From a virus: a DNA stretch of 43,551 nt. Positions 31,500-39,791 of this stretch are shown here, one piece after another. The stretch's first letter is position 1. Every line of letters starts with the position of its first letter. The notes beneath the pieces were generated by a model, which worked only from the letters and a program-made list of their open reading frames with translations, did not search any database and was not told the DNA's origin. The position numbers and the translations under genes are program-made. The stretch spans positions 1-43,551 of the IMG/VR virus record IMGVR_UViG_3300034160_000069; one strand, given 5' to 3'.

Positions 31500-31961
31500 T
31501 TAACGGCGCGCGGCGGGCGCGGTGGGGTGGCGATCGGTTTCGAGCAGGCGGATGCGGTCGGCGTGATCGCGCATGAGGCGGACGGTGTCTTCCTGGTCAC
31601 GGCGCATGACGGAGAAACGTCCATCCAGATCGTTAAACCGCATCTGGCTTTGGGTTTCCCAGGCGGCGTAGCGTTCGTGGGTGTCGCGCTGGGTGGCTTG
31701 AACGCGTTCCAGGGTGACTAAGATGCCTTGGATCGCGGTGGCTTGCTCACGCATCGTGATGCGCATGTCGTCAAAGCCTTGGACGACGCTCCACATGAGA
31801 TAGGCGCTCAGCGCCGTGGCGGAAAAAGTACCCATGCCCAAGCGGTCCGAGAGTCGTAGTTTCCAGCGACGCACCGCGGGGGTGTCGGTGGGCTCGGGGT
31901 CCTCGGTGGCTTGGTCATCCAAGGTGCCGGGAAGGGTGGCGCTGGGGCGGGGCTCATACAT
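31500..31961 (-). CDS. Membrane coiled-coil protein of the lysis region
   Basis: 153 aa from ATG 31961 (8-nt overlap with the endolysin). A disordered, Pro/acidic N-terminus precedes one hydrophobic span (LGMGTFSATALSAYLMWSVV). A long helical C-terminus (MREQATAIQGILVTLERVQA ... QEDTVRLMRDHADRIRLLET) is coiled coil. Coupling to the muramidase suggests a holin or spanin-like role, but one span with a large soluble helix is not diagnostic. It could instead regulate lysis. Confidence 0.6.
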   Translation of the reverse strand: MYEPRPSATLPGTLDDQATEDPEPTDTPAVRRWKLRLSDRLGMGTFSATALSAYLMWSVVQGFDDMRITMREQATAIQGILVTLERVQATQRDTHERYAAWETQSQMRFNDLDGRFSVMRRDQEDTVRLMRDHADRIRLLETDRHPTAPAARR

Positions 31962-32757
31962 CGGCGGCTCCGGTTTCCCGAACAACGGCGGGCGGCCAGG
32001 CGGCGGCGGTGAGCGCCGCATAGGTCTCGGCCGTCAACAGGCCATCGTCCGGTAGGCCCGCGTGAGGATCTTGGAAGTCAGCGAGCGCCCCGCGCGTCTT
32101 GCGGCCCATAAAGCCATCCACGGGTCCGGGATTGCGCCCCAGGAACAGCAGCGCTAACTGCGCCGTGCGCGTGGCGAAATCCGGTACCGCATGAAGACAC
32201 GCGGCATACGCCCGGGCTAAGCGCCGATCATACTCATTCTTGGCGTAGCTTGGGCCATTGTACGAGCGGGCAAACACCTGCCAATTGCCCCGCTTGAGTG
32301 CATCCGTCATCACCCGATCAGCCCGGATGAATTGCGCCATGGCAAGCACTTGCGCGTCTTCGCTCGCCGTAAAGGCTGCAACCATTTCCGCAGGATAAGG
32401 ATATCCAGCATTGCGGCTATTGAAACCCATAATTTGGGCGATGCCCCAACTGGTAGATTGGAGCGCGGCCCCAGGATCCAGTGTTTTGGCTTCGTCATAG
32501 CGCCCCCATTCGGCGATACCGCCTGCATAACCGCCAGGGCGTTGATTGCTGATGTGCGGATGGCCGGCTGAGAACTTGCCGCGGGTGAACTGGTGGAATT
32601 GATGACGCTCGAACAGGATCTGCAAGCGGCGATCCGGCAAGAAACCACAGCCGGTGGTCTCCACTTGCAACACTGCCCACAGGCTTTCCGGCCCCACGTC
32701 GAGCAGGTGACACGCGCGAGTCATTCCGGATTGGGTCAGCGGCAGCGCATGGTTCAT
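31954..32757 (-). CDS. Endolysin: N-acetylmuramidase with peptidoglycan-binding domain
   Basis: 267 aa. Residues about 1-190 match the N-acetylmuramidase family (LWAVLQVETTGCGFLPDRRL with the catalytic Glu, LFERHQFHQF, WGIAQIMGFN). The C-terminal about 60 residues carry a PG_binding_1 domain (AQLALLFLGRNPGPVDGFMG, then TRGALADFQDPHAGLPDDGL). It cleaves the glycan backbone at lysis. No signal peptide, so a holin is needed. Its position among head/tail connector genes, rather than at the end of the late operon, is notable. TAATG couples it to the upstream gene. Confidence 0.9.
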   Translation of the reverse strand: MNHALPLTQSGMTRACHLLDVGPESLWAVLQVETTGCGFLPDRRLQILFERHQFHQFTRGKFSAGHPHISNQRPGGYAGGIAEWGRYDEAKTLDPGAALQSTSWGIAQIMGFNSRNAGYPYPAEMVAAFTASEDAQVLAMAQFIRADRVMTDALKRGNWQVFARSYNGPSYAKNEYDRRLARAYAACLHAVPDFATRTAQLALLFLGRNPGPVDGFMGRKTRGALADFQDPHAGLPDDGLLTAETYAALTAAAWPPAVVRETGAADV

Positions 32758-33251
32758 TACGGCAGGTCCTCCGCAAGGTAAATAACTTGGTCCCAGGTGA
32801 CGGTCCAGCTATCACGGCCGTGCAGGTCGGTGAAGCCGCCGGGCGTCATGGCGACGTTTTCCGGCCGCTCGACCGCGGCGCCCAGGCCCCACTGATTGCC
32901 GCGCCGGGGTTGGCCAGCCGGGTCCGGGGGGAGCACCACGGCGGCGACCAGGGCGGCGCATTGCGGCAGTGCGGCTTGCAGTTGGGCAGTGCGCTGGCTG
33001 AGGATGCATTGCACCCCCCAACCACACCGTGCGGCTAACCGCCCGGTGGGGTCGGACGAGCCGTCGAAGGTGGTGGCACCCTGGCGCAGGATGAGCGCGG
33101 GAGTGACGAGCGTGGCGGGCGGCGCATCGGTCACTTCGTCCTGGGGCTCATAGAGCCCGTAGTGCTTGAAGGTGTCGCCCAAGACGCGGCGCAGCGCGTC
33201 CAGCATGGCGGTGTGCACCAGGTCCAGGCGGGTGACGTTGGCGGTGCCCAT
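32757..33251 (-). CDS. Tail terminator/minor tail protein (gpU-like)
   Basis: 164 aa from ATG 33251 (1-nt overlap with the connector gene). It starts with helix LDLVHTAMLDALRRVLGDTF, then beta strands (ATLVTPALILRQGA, GWGVQCILSQRT) and ends DSWTVTWDQVIYLAEDLP. Size and order (after the head-tail connector) fit a lambda U-like tail terminator, but the match is by plan only. Confidence 0.55.
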   Translation of the reverse strand: MGTANVTRLDLVHTAMLDALRRVLGDTFKHYGLYEPQDEVTDAPPATLVTPALILRQGATTFDGSSDPTGRLAARCGWGVQCILSQRTAQLQAALPQCAALVAAVVLPPDPAGQPRRGNQWGLGAAVERPENVAMTPGGFTDLHGRDSWTVTWDQVIYLAEDLP

Positions 33252-33610
33252 CAGCGGTACCGCGCCAGGGGGTCGCTGTCGCCGGCGATCGCGGGCATCA
33301 GGTCGCAGCGGGTCAGGCCGTTGCCGGTGGGATTCAAACGGGTGATGAGATACTCGGTGTCGCGAATGATCAGGGGGGCATTGATGGCCAAGCCAACGGC
33401 GTCGGCATCCCGCAAGTCGACGCTGGAGTTCATCTGGCTCCCGATAGTGCACGTCAGACCGACCTCGGAGTCAGCGGTACCGCCGGCGCTGTCGTGCGGG
33501 TAGAAGATGCAGAAAATGAGAGCCCCGTCCGCACGCACCACCGATTCGCCGAACGCCGACGGATCGAAGGCGGCGGCGAGGATATCGGCGTGCAGGTCGG
33601 CGAGGGCCAT
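33251..33610 (-). CDS. Head-tail attachment protein (FII-like)
   Basis: 119 aa from ATG 33610. N-terminal helix LADLHADILAAAFDPSAFGE, then beta strands (ALIFCIFYPHDSAG, VGLTCTIGSQMNS) and a final EYLITRLNPTGNGLTRCDLM strand, the plan of lambda FII/attachment proteins. It sits right after the major capsid gene as in lambda. Confidence 0.7.
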   Translation of the reverse strand: MALADLHADILAAAFDPSAFGESVVRADGALIFCIFYPHDSAGGTADSEVGLTCTIGSQMNSSVDLRDADAVGLAINAPLIIRDTEYLITRLNPTGNGLTRCDLMPAIAGDSDPLARYR

Positions 33611-33614
33611 CGGG

Positions 33615-34646
33615 TTACGCCTCGTCGGTGACCAGCACGCACATGCTGGCATCGGGTCGGCACGGCACCATCAACGGGGCGGATTGCGTCATGGTGAATT
33701 CCGCGGCCGGGTTCTCGCTGATCCAGTTCTTGGGGAACATGTCGACGGCCGCATAGCCGGCGCGCGGGTCGAGGATGGCGCCGTACGCCCGCACCCCGCG
33801 CAATTCCAGCGACCCAAGCACGATTTCGCCAGGCGCCAGGTAGGGCGTGCGCACCCCGGCATCGGTGAGGTACCAGCCGGTATAGAGCCAGCAGCGCTTA
33901 GGGCCGATGTAGCCCAAGAACTGCACCACGGCGCCGTTGCCGGGGGCGATCTCCAGGGCGGACGCACCGCCGCGCACCATGGCGTTGAGCGCATCTTTCA
34001 CGTCCTGGTGTTTGTGGAAGTGTTTCCAGGCCCGCGGCGTGAAGACGATATCGGTGCTGGGGGCTTCGAGTTCCGCGTCCCAGGCGATGATGTCGTCCAG
34101 GGGAGCGCTGGTGGTTTGACTCCAGCGAGCGGTCGTGGTCAGGGTTTTGGTCAAGGTCGCCGTGCGCTTGAAGTCGACCTCGACGGCCGGGTAGTCCTCG
34201 CCCTGGACGATGACCTTGCCGGTGCGCATGGCTTGGGCGGCCATCCACTCGAAGCGGCGCAAGCACTGGTTGCGCTCCATCTCGAGGTTTTCGACGATGA
34301 CAGCATCGCGGCGGGCCAGCGGCGAGAGCAGCCCATTCATCGGCTCGCCCGGCCGCCGCTTGAGCAGCCGCCCGATGTCGACCACGGTGAGCGGTTTGAC
34401 GTAGGCCGGCTTGAAGCTGCGCACCTCGCCGCCGTTGACCCGGCGCGCTTGGCCGGCGACCAACGGGGAGACGAACGGGGCCAGCTTGCGGCTGGCGTCT
34501 TCGTCGAGCTTGTCGAACGCAATGGTCTCGGTCTCGAAGGTCACCACGTTCGGGAAAAACAGATACAGCAACAACGGGTCGAAGACGGGCAGACCGCGCA
34601 CCACTTCCAGGAGGGTGACGGTGTCGTAAAGGCTTGGGGTAGTCAT
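33615..34646 (-). CDS. Major capsid protein, lambda gpE family
   Basis: 343 aa, the length of lambda E (341). It starts with TVTLLEVVRGLPVFDPLLLY, then FPNVVTFETETIAFDKLDED, which are conserved in the E family. The central AWDAELEAPSTDIVFTPRAW and C-terminal ILDPRAGYAAVDMFPKNWIS are also typical. It is placed between decoration protein and FII-like gene as in lambda. It forms the T=7-type HK97-fold shell. Confidence 0.92.
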   Translation of the reverse strand: MTTPSLYDTVTLLEVVRGLPVFDPLLLYLFFPNVVTFETETIAFDKLDEDASRKLAPFVSPLVAGQARRVNGGEVRSFKPAYVKPLTVVDIGRLLKRRPGEPMNGLLSPLARRDAVIVENLEMERNQCLRRFEWMAAQAMRTGKVIVQGEDYPAVEVDFKRTATLTKTLTTTARWSQTTSAPLDDIIAWDAELEAPSTDIVFTPRAWKHFHKHQDVKDALNAMVRGGASALEIAPGNGAVVQFLGYIGPKRCWLYTGWYLTDAGVRTPYLAPGEIVLGSLELRGVRAYGAILDPRAGYAAVDMFPKNWISENPAAEFTMTQSAPLMVPCRPDASMCVLVTDEA

Positions 34647-34667
34647 GATCGGGTTCCTGTCAGGTGC

Positions 34668-35384
34668 TCAAGTGGGACGCCGCAGTTCGATGCCGCTGCC
34701 GACGAACAGCGCGTGTTTCTGACTGTCGGTCTGCACGGTGGACGGCCACACCAGCGCATCCGGGTTGAAGACACCGGCGACGTAAAGCTGCCCATCGGTC
34801 TCGCCCCCGCTGGCATCGACCCCGTGCACCAGGAAGCCGACCGGGGTGGCGGTGCCATCGGTGGCCGTGATGTTGAGCGCCTTGACCTGGCCGTTGTTGG
34901 CGCCGCTGGCCAGCGGCGCTGCGGCGGCGGCGACCACGGCAGCGGCACCCGAGCTGCCGGTCTGGTTGGTGCCCACCACCAGCGCCGCGGCAGGCGCCGA
35001 CGCGGCGACGGCCGCGATGACTTGCGCGGCGGTGCTGGTAATGGCACCGGCCGCGCCGGTGGCCAGATTGACGGTGACCGCCTGACCGACCACGACGACG
35101 CCTAAGGCCGCGTTGTTGGCGGCCGGGTCCACCAGCGCGACAGTGACCGTATTGCCCGCCGTGCCGCGATTGACGGCCGCCCAGCGGATGGCGTTGTTGT
35201 TGGCGATGACGCCGGTATTGAGGGTGGCCTGGACCTCGGCCACGCGCCCGACGACGGTGCGCTCGGCCAGATTTTGGCCGCTGGCGACGCGCGCGGTGTT
35301 GGTCACGATCTCCGCGGACCCGGTAATGAGTTGCAGCGGGGTGTGCGTCTCGTAAGACCCGGCGGCCAAAAGGTCGTCATTCAT
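34668..35384 (-). CDS. Head decoration protein (gpD-like) with inserted Ig-like domain
   Basis: 238 aa, twice the length of lambda D (110). The ends are D-like: TPLQLITGSAEIVTNTARVA at the start, GTATPVGFLVHGVDASGG and a FNPDALVWP strand at the end. Residues about 61-163 are an inserted beta domain (NAIRWAAVNRGTAGNTVTVA, then VTVNLATGAAGAITSTAAQV). The same domain occurs in the tail tube protein. GGAG lies 7 nt before the ATG. It is likely exposed on the capsid surface. Confidence 0.85.
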   Translation of the reverse strand: MNDDLLAAGSYETHTPLQLITGSAEIVTNTARVASGQNLAERTVVGRVAEVQATLNTGVIANNNAIRWAAVNRGTAGNTVTVALVDPAANNAALGVVVVGQAVTVNLATGAAGAITSTAAQVIAAVAASAPAAALVVGTNQTGSSGAAAVVAAAAAPLASGANNGQVKALNITATDGTATPVGFLVHGVDASGGETDGQLYVAGVFNPDALVWPSTVQTDSQKHALFVGSGIELRRPT

Positions 35385-35405
35385 GATTCATCTCCAATGC
35401 GGGTC

Positions 35406-35816
35406 TTAGGCAGCGCCCTTGCCGGTGGCAAGGCGGTGATTGGCCAGGATGGTGACCGCCGCCCGAGGCTGGTCACCCGTGGCGGCGGGCGCGATCGCGG
35501 CCGGAACCGCGGGCGCCGCACTGGCGAGTGCCTGCTGTGCGCCCAAGCGCAGGGCTTTTTCAGCCTGCAGGACGGCCATCGCGGCTTCCGGCCCGGTGGT
35601 CTTGCCGTCTCCGGCCAGGCGCTCGATCAGCGCTTCATGACCGGGTACGAGTTGGTCGCGGACCGATGTAATGCGGGTGCGTTCCGCCGCGACACCGGCG
35701 GTGAACCCATCGGCCCGCCCTTCGGCGAGCAGGGCCTCGACCAGGTCGGGATGGTTGACATTGAGATAGGCGCGGTCGATCGTGGGGGCGCCCGGGGTCT
35801 GTGCCGATGTCGACAT
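35406..35816 (-). CDS. Nested scaffold protein (Nu3-like)
   Basis: 136 aa, in frame inside the protease gene. ATG 35816 (MSTSAQTPGAP) has GGAG 10 nt upstream and falls just where the protease domain ends. The product is helical (LVEALLAEGRADGFTAGVAA, then MAVLQAEKALRLGAQQALAS) and lacks a hydrophobic core, as scaffolds do. The lambda C/Nu3 arrangement supports independent expression. Translation from this start is inferred. Confidence 0.65.
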   Translation of the reverse strand: MSTSAQTPGAPTIDRAYLNVNHPDLVEALLAEGRADGFTAGVAAERTRITSVRDQLVPGHEALIERLAGDGKTTGPEAAMAVLQAEKALRLGAQQALASAAPAVPAAIAPAATGDQPRAAVTILANHRLATGKGAA

Positions 35817-36644
35817 GGCAGTGAGTCTCCGTAGAACAGTGCCGGGAACGCCGGCGATGAGTGATTGCAGGCTGCCGGTACGATCGGCCATGCCCGCGGC
35901 GACGGCGTACTGCCCGACCAACAGCGAGCCCCGGCCGAAGTCGGCAATGACGGTTTCTTGGGAAACCCCGCGATAGTCGGCGACATCGGCCACGAAGACC
36001 GCGGCCAGGTGATCGACGATGCGTTGCGCTTCGCCGCGGCCGGCTTCGGTGGTCGGGTCGGCGCGCTTGAGCGGGCTGACACTGGAGACGATCTCCACCG
36101 TGGGCTGCTCGCCCGGCCGCACGCTGGGCGGCTGGTAGGTCATCACCACGCCGATCGAGCCGAACAGCGCGGTCGGCGAGGCGACAATCTCGCCCGCGGC
36201 GGCAGCGATCCAGTAGGCCGCCGACGCGGCGAGGTCGCCGACATAGGCGGTCACCGGCTTGGGGCTGGACCGCACCAAGCCGGCGAACTCGGCAATCCCG
36301 GTCGATTGCCCGCCGGGGCTGTTGATGGCCAGCACGATCTGGGCGACGGGCGGCGCGTCGAGCGCGGCCTGAAAGTCTTTGGCGAGCACCTCCAAGGAGG
36401 TCGCCCCGCTGATCTCGGTAAAGAGGTTGGCGTAGCGGAAAATGGGACCCGTGATCGGAATGACGGCGGTCGCGCCAAAGGTCTCGACGGTGCGCGCGTT
36501 GTCCAGCGGTCGACCCAGTCGGGTGGCGACGGCCTCGGGGGATTCGTTGAGGCGCTGCGCAATGGCGACGATGCGCTCTAGGGCGCCGGGCTCGATACAC
36601 CAGGGCTCGCGGCCGATGAGATCAATAGCGTCCAGTTTGGCCAC
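35406..36644 (-). CDS. Prohead protease, S49/SppA-like (gpC-like)
   Basis: 412 aa from GTG 36644, overlapping the portal end by 23 nt. The S49 fold is clear: VIPITGPIFRYANLFTE, IVLAINSPGGQSTGIAEFAG, YVGDLAASAAYWIAAAAGEI with the nucleophile Ser in DLAASAAYW, and SPTALFGSIGVVMTY. A C-terminal helical/Ala-Pro region (about 277-412) follows, which is the scaffold segment. Capsid maturation protease with fused scaffold, as in lambda C/Nu3. Confidence 0.9.
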   Translation of the reverse strand: MAKLDAIDLIGREPWCIEPGALERIVAIAQRLNESPEAVATRLGRPLDNARTVETFGATAVIPITGPIFRYANLFTEISGATSLEVLAKDFQAALDAPPVAQIVLAINSPGGQSTGIAEFAGLVRSSPKPVTAYVGDLAASAAYWIAAAAGEIVASPTALFGSIGVVMTYQPPSVRPGEQPTVEIVSSVSPLKRADPTTEAGRGEAQRIVDHLAAVFVADVADYRGVSQETVIADFGRGSLLVGQYAVAAGMADRTGSLQSLIAGVPGTVLRRLTAMSTSAQTPGAPTIDRAYLNVNHPDLVEALLAEGRADGFTAGVAAERTRITSVRDQLVPGHEALIERLAGDGKTTGPEAAMAVLQAEKALRLGAQQALASAAPAVPAAIAPAATGDQPRAAVTILANHRLATGKGAA

Positions 36645-38262
36645 GGGCGGCTTGCTCCTCTTCGCGGTCGGCACGGTCCAGGTCTTCGTCGCTCTCGGGC
36701 GCCGGCCGCGCCGGGGCCGCGGCGGTTTTCTCCCAGGGGGCGGGGGCGCCCTGGCGCTGTTCTTTTTCCCACTGCCGGCGGACCTTGTCGTAGTCCTTGC
36801 CGGTGAGGGCGGTGCACTCGTCTTTGCGCGTAGAGATCCCCAGCGCCACGCGGGCCTCGGCGGCGGCCACGGCTTTGGTCTCGTCGAGCTGGCCGGCGGC
36901 GTCGCCAATCCACTGCGCCCCGTTGTAGGCCGCGCGGACAAAGGGGTCGGCGAAATAGCCGGGGGCCGGCAGGTAGCCGTAGGCCACCATCTCGTCGATA
37001 AAGGCTTCTTTCACCGGGTCGCACAGGTCGCCGGCCAGATCGACCCGGCGTTTTCCGTAGACCGCGGTGGCTTTCAAGATGGCCGCACGGGCGGCCGAAT
37101 AGCTGGACTGGAAGGCGCCGGTCAGCACATCTCGGGGCAGCTCCAGGCCCATGCCCAGCACGGTCCAGAAGGATTGCACGAAGGGGTCGAACGCGGCATT
37201 GGGTCGCGCCGGATCAAACGAGGCGATGTCATCGTCCGGAAAGAGGTTCACCACATGACTGGTGCCGGACTTCATGTGGATGTTTGAGCCTTCGTAAAAC
37301 TTACGACGCTCGGTGTCCCATTCGTCGAGGTTGCTGCACCCCGCCAATTGCCCGCCGGTCGGTGACTTGACCAGAATCGCCCACATCGCATTCTTAACCG
37401 CGGCATCCAACTCGGCATCGGTGTAGCGATCGAGCTGCTTGAGCGGCTCCACGATGGGCGCGATGAGGGGAACCCCGCGGGTTTGATCGGTGTTCAGCGT
37501 GCGATACAGGTGCAGGACGTTGCGGCGATTGGTCTGCGCGTTGAAGACCGGGAGCGCGGTCCAGGTGAAGCCCCGGTTCAGTTGTCCGTCCGGATAGCCG
37601 TCCATCACGTGGTAGAGCAGCGGCGCCCCTTGGGCATCCTTCTCCACGCCTTGCACCAGGGTCCGACTGTCTTGCATCTGATTGGGATTGCACACCCGCG
37701 CGCCGGCAATGTGTTGCAGGGCGAGCCGGAACGGCAGGCCCCGCCCTTGCACCTGACAGAGCTGGACGAAGTGATCCCCGCCCAATTCCTCGCGCAGGGC
37801 CAAGTCTTGCTGCTGGTAGAAGTCGAGCGAGCGGCGCACATCGCAGTCTTTCGACGCGGCCCACAGCCCGAAATAGAATTCGGCGAGGATTTCCCAGGCG
37901 TCGGCGTATTTTTCCTCCAGCCCGAGATACTCGCGGTCGATCGCCGCGTGATACGACAGCCCGGTCCCCACCACGCCCAGCGCATAGTTGCTGGTCATGC
38001 CCGCGACCAGGGGATGGTTGCGGTTCAGGTCGCCATGGGCGCGAAGCAGGTTCGGGCGGTCGCGGCCGATCAGTTCATCGGGCGTGCCGCGGGCGATGTG
38101 CCAGCCGGCCAGCGCATCGCGGCTGAAGTCGGCGCCCTTGTAGCCGCCGGTATAGGCCCCGATGAGGGCGCGCGCCTGTTTGGGCTTGATGTCCAACTCG
38201 CGGGCCAGTGCCTTGAGGCGCGGGTCGTTCTTGGGGACGCGCGGGGGACGGGGCTTAGCCAT
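36622..38262 (-). CDS. Portal protein, lambda gpB family
   Basis: 546 aa (lambda B is 533). Conserved features are NLLRAHGDLNRNHPLVAGMT near residue 75, LCQVQGRGLPFRLALQHIAG, HLYRTLNTDQTRGVPLIAPI, and QSSYSAARAAILKATAVYGK. The charged C-terminus (EDLDRADREEEQ) is variable. Twelve copies form the DNA entry vertex. It overlaps gpW-like by 8 nt upstream. Confidence 0.95.
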   Translation of the reverse strand: MAKPRPPRVPKNDPRLKALARELDIKPKQARALIGAYTGGYKGADFSRDALAGWHIARGTPDELIGRDRPNLLRAHGDLNRNHPLVAGMTSNYALGVVGTGLSYHAAIDREYLGLEEKYADAWEILAEFYFGLWAASKDCDVRRSLDFYQQQDLALREELGGDHFVQLCQVQGRGLPFRLALQHIAGARVCNPNQMQDSRTLVQGVEKDAQGAPLLYHVMDGYPDGQLNRGFTWTALPVFNAQTNRRNVLHLYRTLNTDQTRGVPLIAPIVEPLKQLDRYTDAELDAAVKNAMWAILVKSPTGGQLAGCSNLDEWDTERRKFYEGSNIHMKSGTSHVVNLFPDDDIASFDPARPNAAFDPFVQSFWTVLGMGLELPRDVLTGAFQSSYSAARAAILKATAVYGKRRVDLAGDLCDPVKEAFIDEMVAYGYLPAPGYFADPFVRAAYNGAQWIGDAAGQLDETKAVAAAEARVALGISTRKDECTALTGKDYDKVRRQWEKEQRQGAPAPWEKTAAAPARPAPESDEDLDRADREEEQAARGQTGRY

Positions 38263-38509
38263 GCAGGATGATCCGCTGGCAGCCGATCCCGGTCCGCGTG
38301 ATCGTGCCCGCGCGTTCGAGGCGCTCGACCTCGGCTTTCCAATATTTGATCTGTTCGTGAATGTCGGCTAAGGGGGCGCGCGTCAGGCTGTTGCTGCCGA
38401 GCGGACCGGACAGCGACACGGCTTGCCCTTGCGCGACTTTGAGCGACGCGGCGAGCCACGCGGCCAGGTGGGCGCGGGCGGTGGTGAGTTCGGTTTCAAG
38501 ATCGGCCAT
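38255..38509 (-). CDS. gpW-like head-tail joining protein
   Basis: 84 aa from ATG 38509. N-terminal helix ADLETELTTARAHLAAWLAA, a beta hairpin (GQAVSLSG), a second helix (LADIHEQIKYWKAEVERLER) and a basic end, as in lambda W (68 aa). Its 5' side abuts the accessory island, so it is separated from terminase, whereas in lambda W follows A directly. Confidence 0.75.
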   Translation of the reverse strand: MADLETELTTARAHLAAWLAASLKVAQGQAVSLSGPLGSNSLTRAPLADIHEQIKYWKAEVERLERAGTITRTGIGCQRIILHG

Positions 38510-38543
38510 GCACAATAGTCTGCGCGGTTTGGCCGGCGGCGTT

Positions 38544-38581
38544 TTCCGTGAAACACGGAATTTTTTCCGTGTTTCACGGAA
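38544..38581. promoter_or_regulatory. Paired inverted operators TTCCGTG-N3-CACGGAA
   Basis: TTCCGTGAAACACGGAA (38544-38560) and TTCCGTGTTTCACGGAA (38565-38581) are each near-perfect dyads and are reverse complements of each other, separated by four Ts. They lie in the 297-bp gap between the divergent gpW-like gene and the XRE gene. They look like tandem operators, probably for an XRE regulator. Confidence 0.75.
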
Positions 38582-38719
38582 TTTTGGGCGAACGTGAAGG
38601 GAGCGGACCCGCTCCGGACGCCCCGGCCTCCTTGAACGCTTTATTTAGCGCTGTCAAGCCAGAATTTGGCGGTAGCCGAATTCGGGTGGTGACACGCACA
38701 CATGACGCGATCTCCGGGC

Positions 38720-38765
38720 TTGATCAAGATTTTCCTCCGTGATAAAATCTTTTCTAAATAGAAAA
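38720..38765 (+). promoter_or_regulatory. Promoter and operator of the XRE/ImmA operon
   Basis: TTGATC (38720-38725), a 17-nt spacer and TAAAAT (38743-38748) form a sigma-70 promoter. The dyad TTTTCT-AAAT-AGAAAA (38750-38765) covers the likely start region, where a bound repressor would block transcription. It is AT-rich against the surrounding GC-rich DNA. Confidence 0.7.
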
Positions 38766-38806
38766 CTACTTGATAGGCAACGAACTGACTACGAGGGGGT
38801 CCTGTC

Positions 38807-39172
38807 GTGAAACTCACACCGTTTGGAGAAGCCGCGCGACTCCTGAGGATGCGCGCCGACCTGTCGTTGAAGGCGATGGCCCAGGGGATGGGTATCAGTT
38901 CAGCCCACTTGAGCGCGCTCGAGTACGGCGAGAAGCGCCTGTCCGAGAAACACGTTGACGCTGCGCTGGCATTTTTCTCCGATAAGGCCACCCCGCAACA
39001 ACGTCAGGATCTGCGCATCGCGGCCCAGCAGTCGAGGGACATTGTGAACATGGATGATTTTGATCCTCAAGCTCGCGGGCTCGTCGCCGCGTTCGCGCGC
39101 AGGATCAGCAGCGGGACAACGCCCCCCCCAGAACTCCTGAAATGGATCAAGGAACAACCACAAGAGGACTGA
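38807..39172 (+). CDS. XRE-family HTH regulator (antitoxin-like)
   Basis: 121 aa from GTG 38807 with GAGGGGG upstream. Residues about 5-62 form a Cro/C1 HTH (GEAARLLRMRADLSLKAMAQ, then MGISSAHLSALEYGEKRLSE). The C-terminal half is helical. It sits 4 nt before an ImmA/IrrE peptidase gene. In ImmR/ImmA pairs the peptidase inactivates the repressor, and in RosmerTA-type systems such pairs act as toxin-antitoxin. It points against the flanking late genes, with its own promoter. Confidence 0.85.
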   Translation: MKLTPFGEAARLLRMRADLSLKAMAQGMGISSAHLSALEYGEKRLSEKHVDAALAFFSDKATPQQRQDLRIAAQQSRDIVNMDDFDPQARGLVAAFARRISSGTTPPPELLKWIKEQPQED

Positions 39173-39176
39173 ATGC

Positions 39177-39773
39177 ATGACGATGCTGTTCAGAAACGGC
39201 CAGCCCAGCACGCCTTCCGGCCTAAAGGTTGCCGCGCAGAGCTACGCGAGCCTGGAACAGGTCGCGCGCCAGCTCGACGGCCACCTGCCGCTGGCCCCGT
39301 TGGAACCCTACAAGCTCGACTGTGTGCGCATCCTTGAGAACACACTGATCAGGGCCGGCTTTCGACTCAAGGTCGAAACGACGAAAACCTTAGACGACTG
39401 TGCGGCGTTCACGATCCCCGAGCAAAGCCTCATCGTCTTCCGCGATGACATCTACGACCTGCTGCACAAAGACCACGTGTACGGGCGCAGCACCGTGATT
39501 CACGAGCTCTCGCACTCAGTGCTGCAGCATGCCGTCACGCTCCATCGCGGGGCGGTGTTGGGCCAGCATCGGTTTTGCGAGGATTCAGAGTGGCAGGCCA
39601 AGGCCCTGACCGCAGCCATCATGATGCCGATCGCCGCCTGCCGGGTCGCCATATCGGCTGAGCATCTCGCCTGGCTGTGCGGCACCAGCGTCACAGCATC
39701 GACGTACCGGCTTGATCGGCTGAAGCGAGACGGCCTGATCGGGGCCGGGGAGGAAGCGGGACAATACGGATAA
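39177..39773 (+). CDS. ImmA/IrrE-family zinc metallopeptidase
   Basis: 198 aa. Zinc-binding HELSH within STVIHELSHSVLQHAV and the downstream Glu in EDSEWQAKALTAAIMMP are both present. The C-terminal portion ends with a winged-helix-like GTSVTASTYRLDRLKRDGLI. It probably cleaves the XRE partner on a DNA-damage or infection cue, or is the toxin of the pair. The phage CI-like repressor lacks a self-cleaving domain, so this enzyme might also act on it (speculative). Confidence 0.88.
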   Translation: MTMLFRNGQPSTPSGLKVAAQSYASLEQVARQLDGHLPLAPLEPYKLDCVRILENTLIRAGFRLKVETTKTLDDCAAFTIPEQSLIVFRDDIYDLLHKDHVYGRSTVIHELSHSVLQHAVTLHRGAVLGQHRFCEDSEWQAKALTAAIMMPIAACRVAISAEHLAWLCGTSVTASTYRLDRLKRDGLIGAGEEAGQYG

Positions 39774-39791
39774 CTCGTTTCGCTAGAAGAG

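Noticed and set aside
33507-35105. 532-codon rightward open frame over the capsid genes
   Set aside because: It is antisense to the well-supported capsid, connector and decoration genes; long antisense frames are expected in GC-rich DNA with this codon use, and the translation has no domain.
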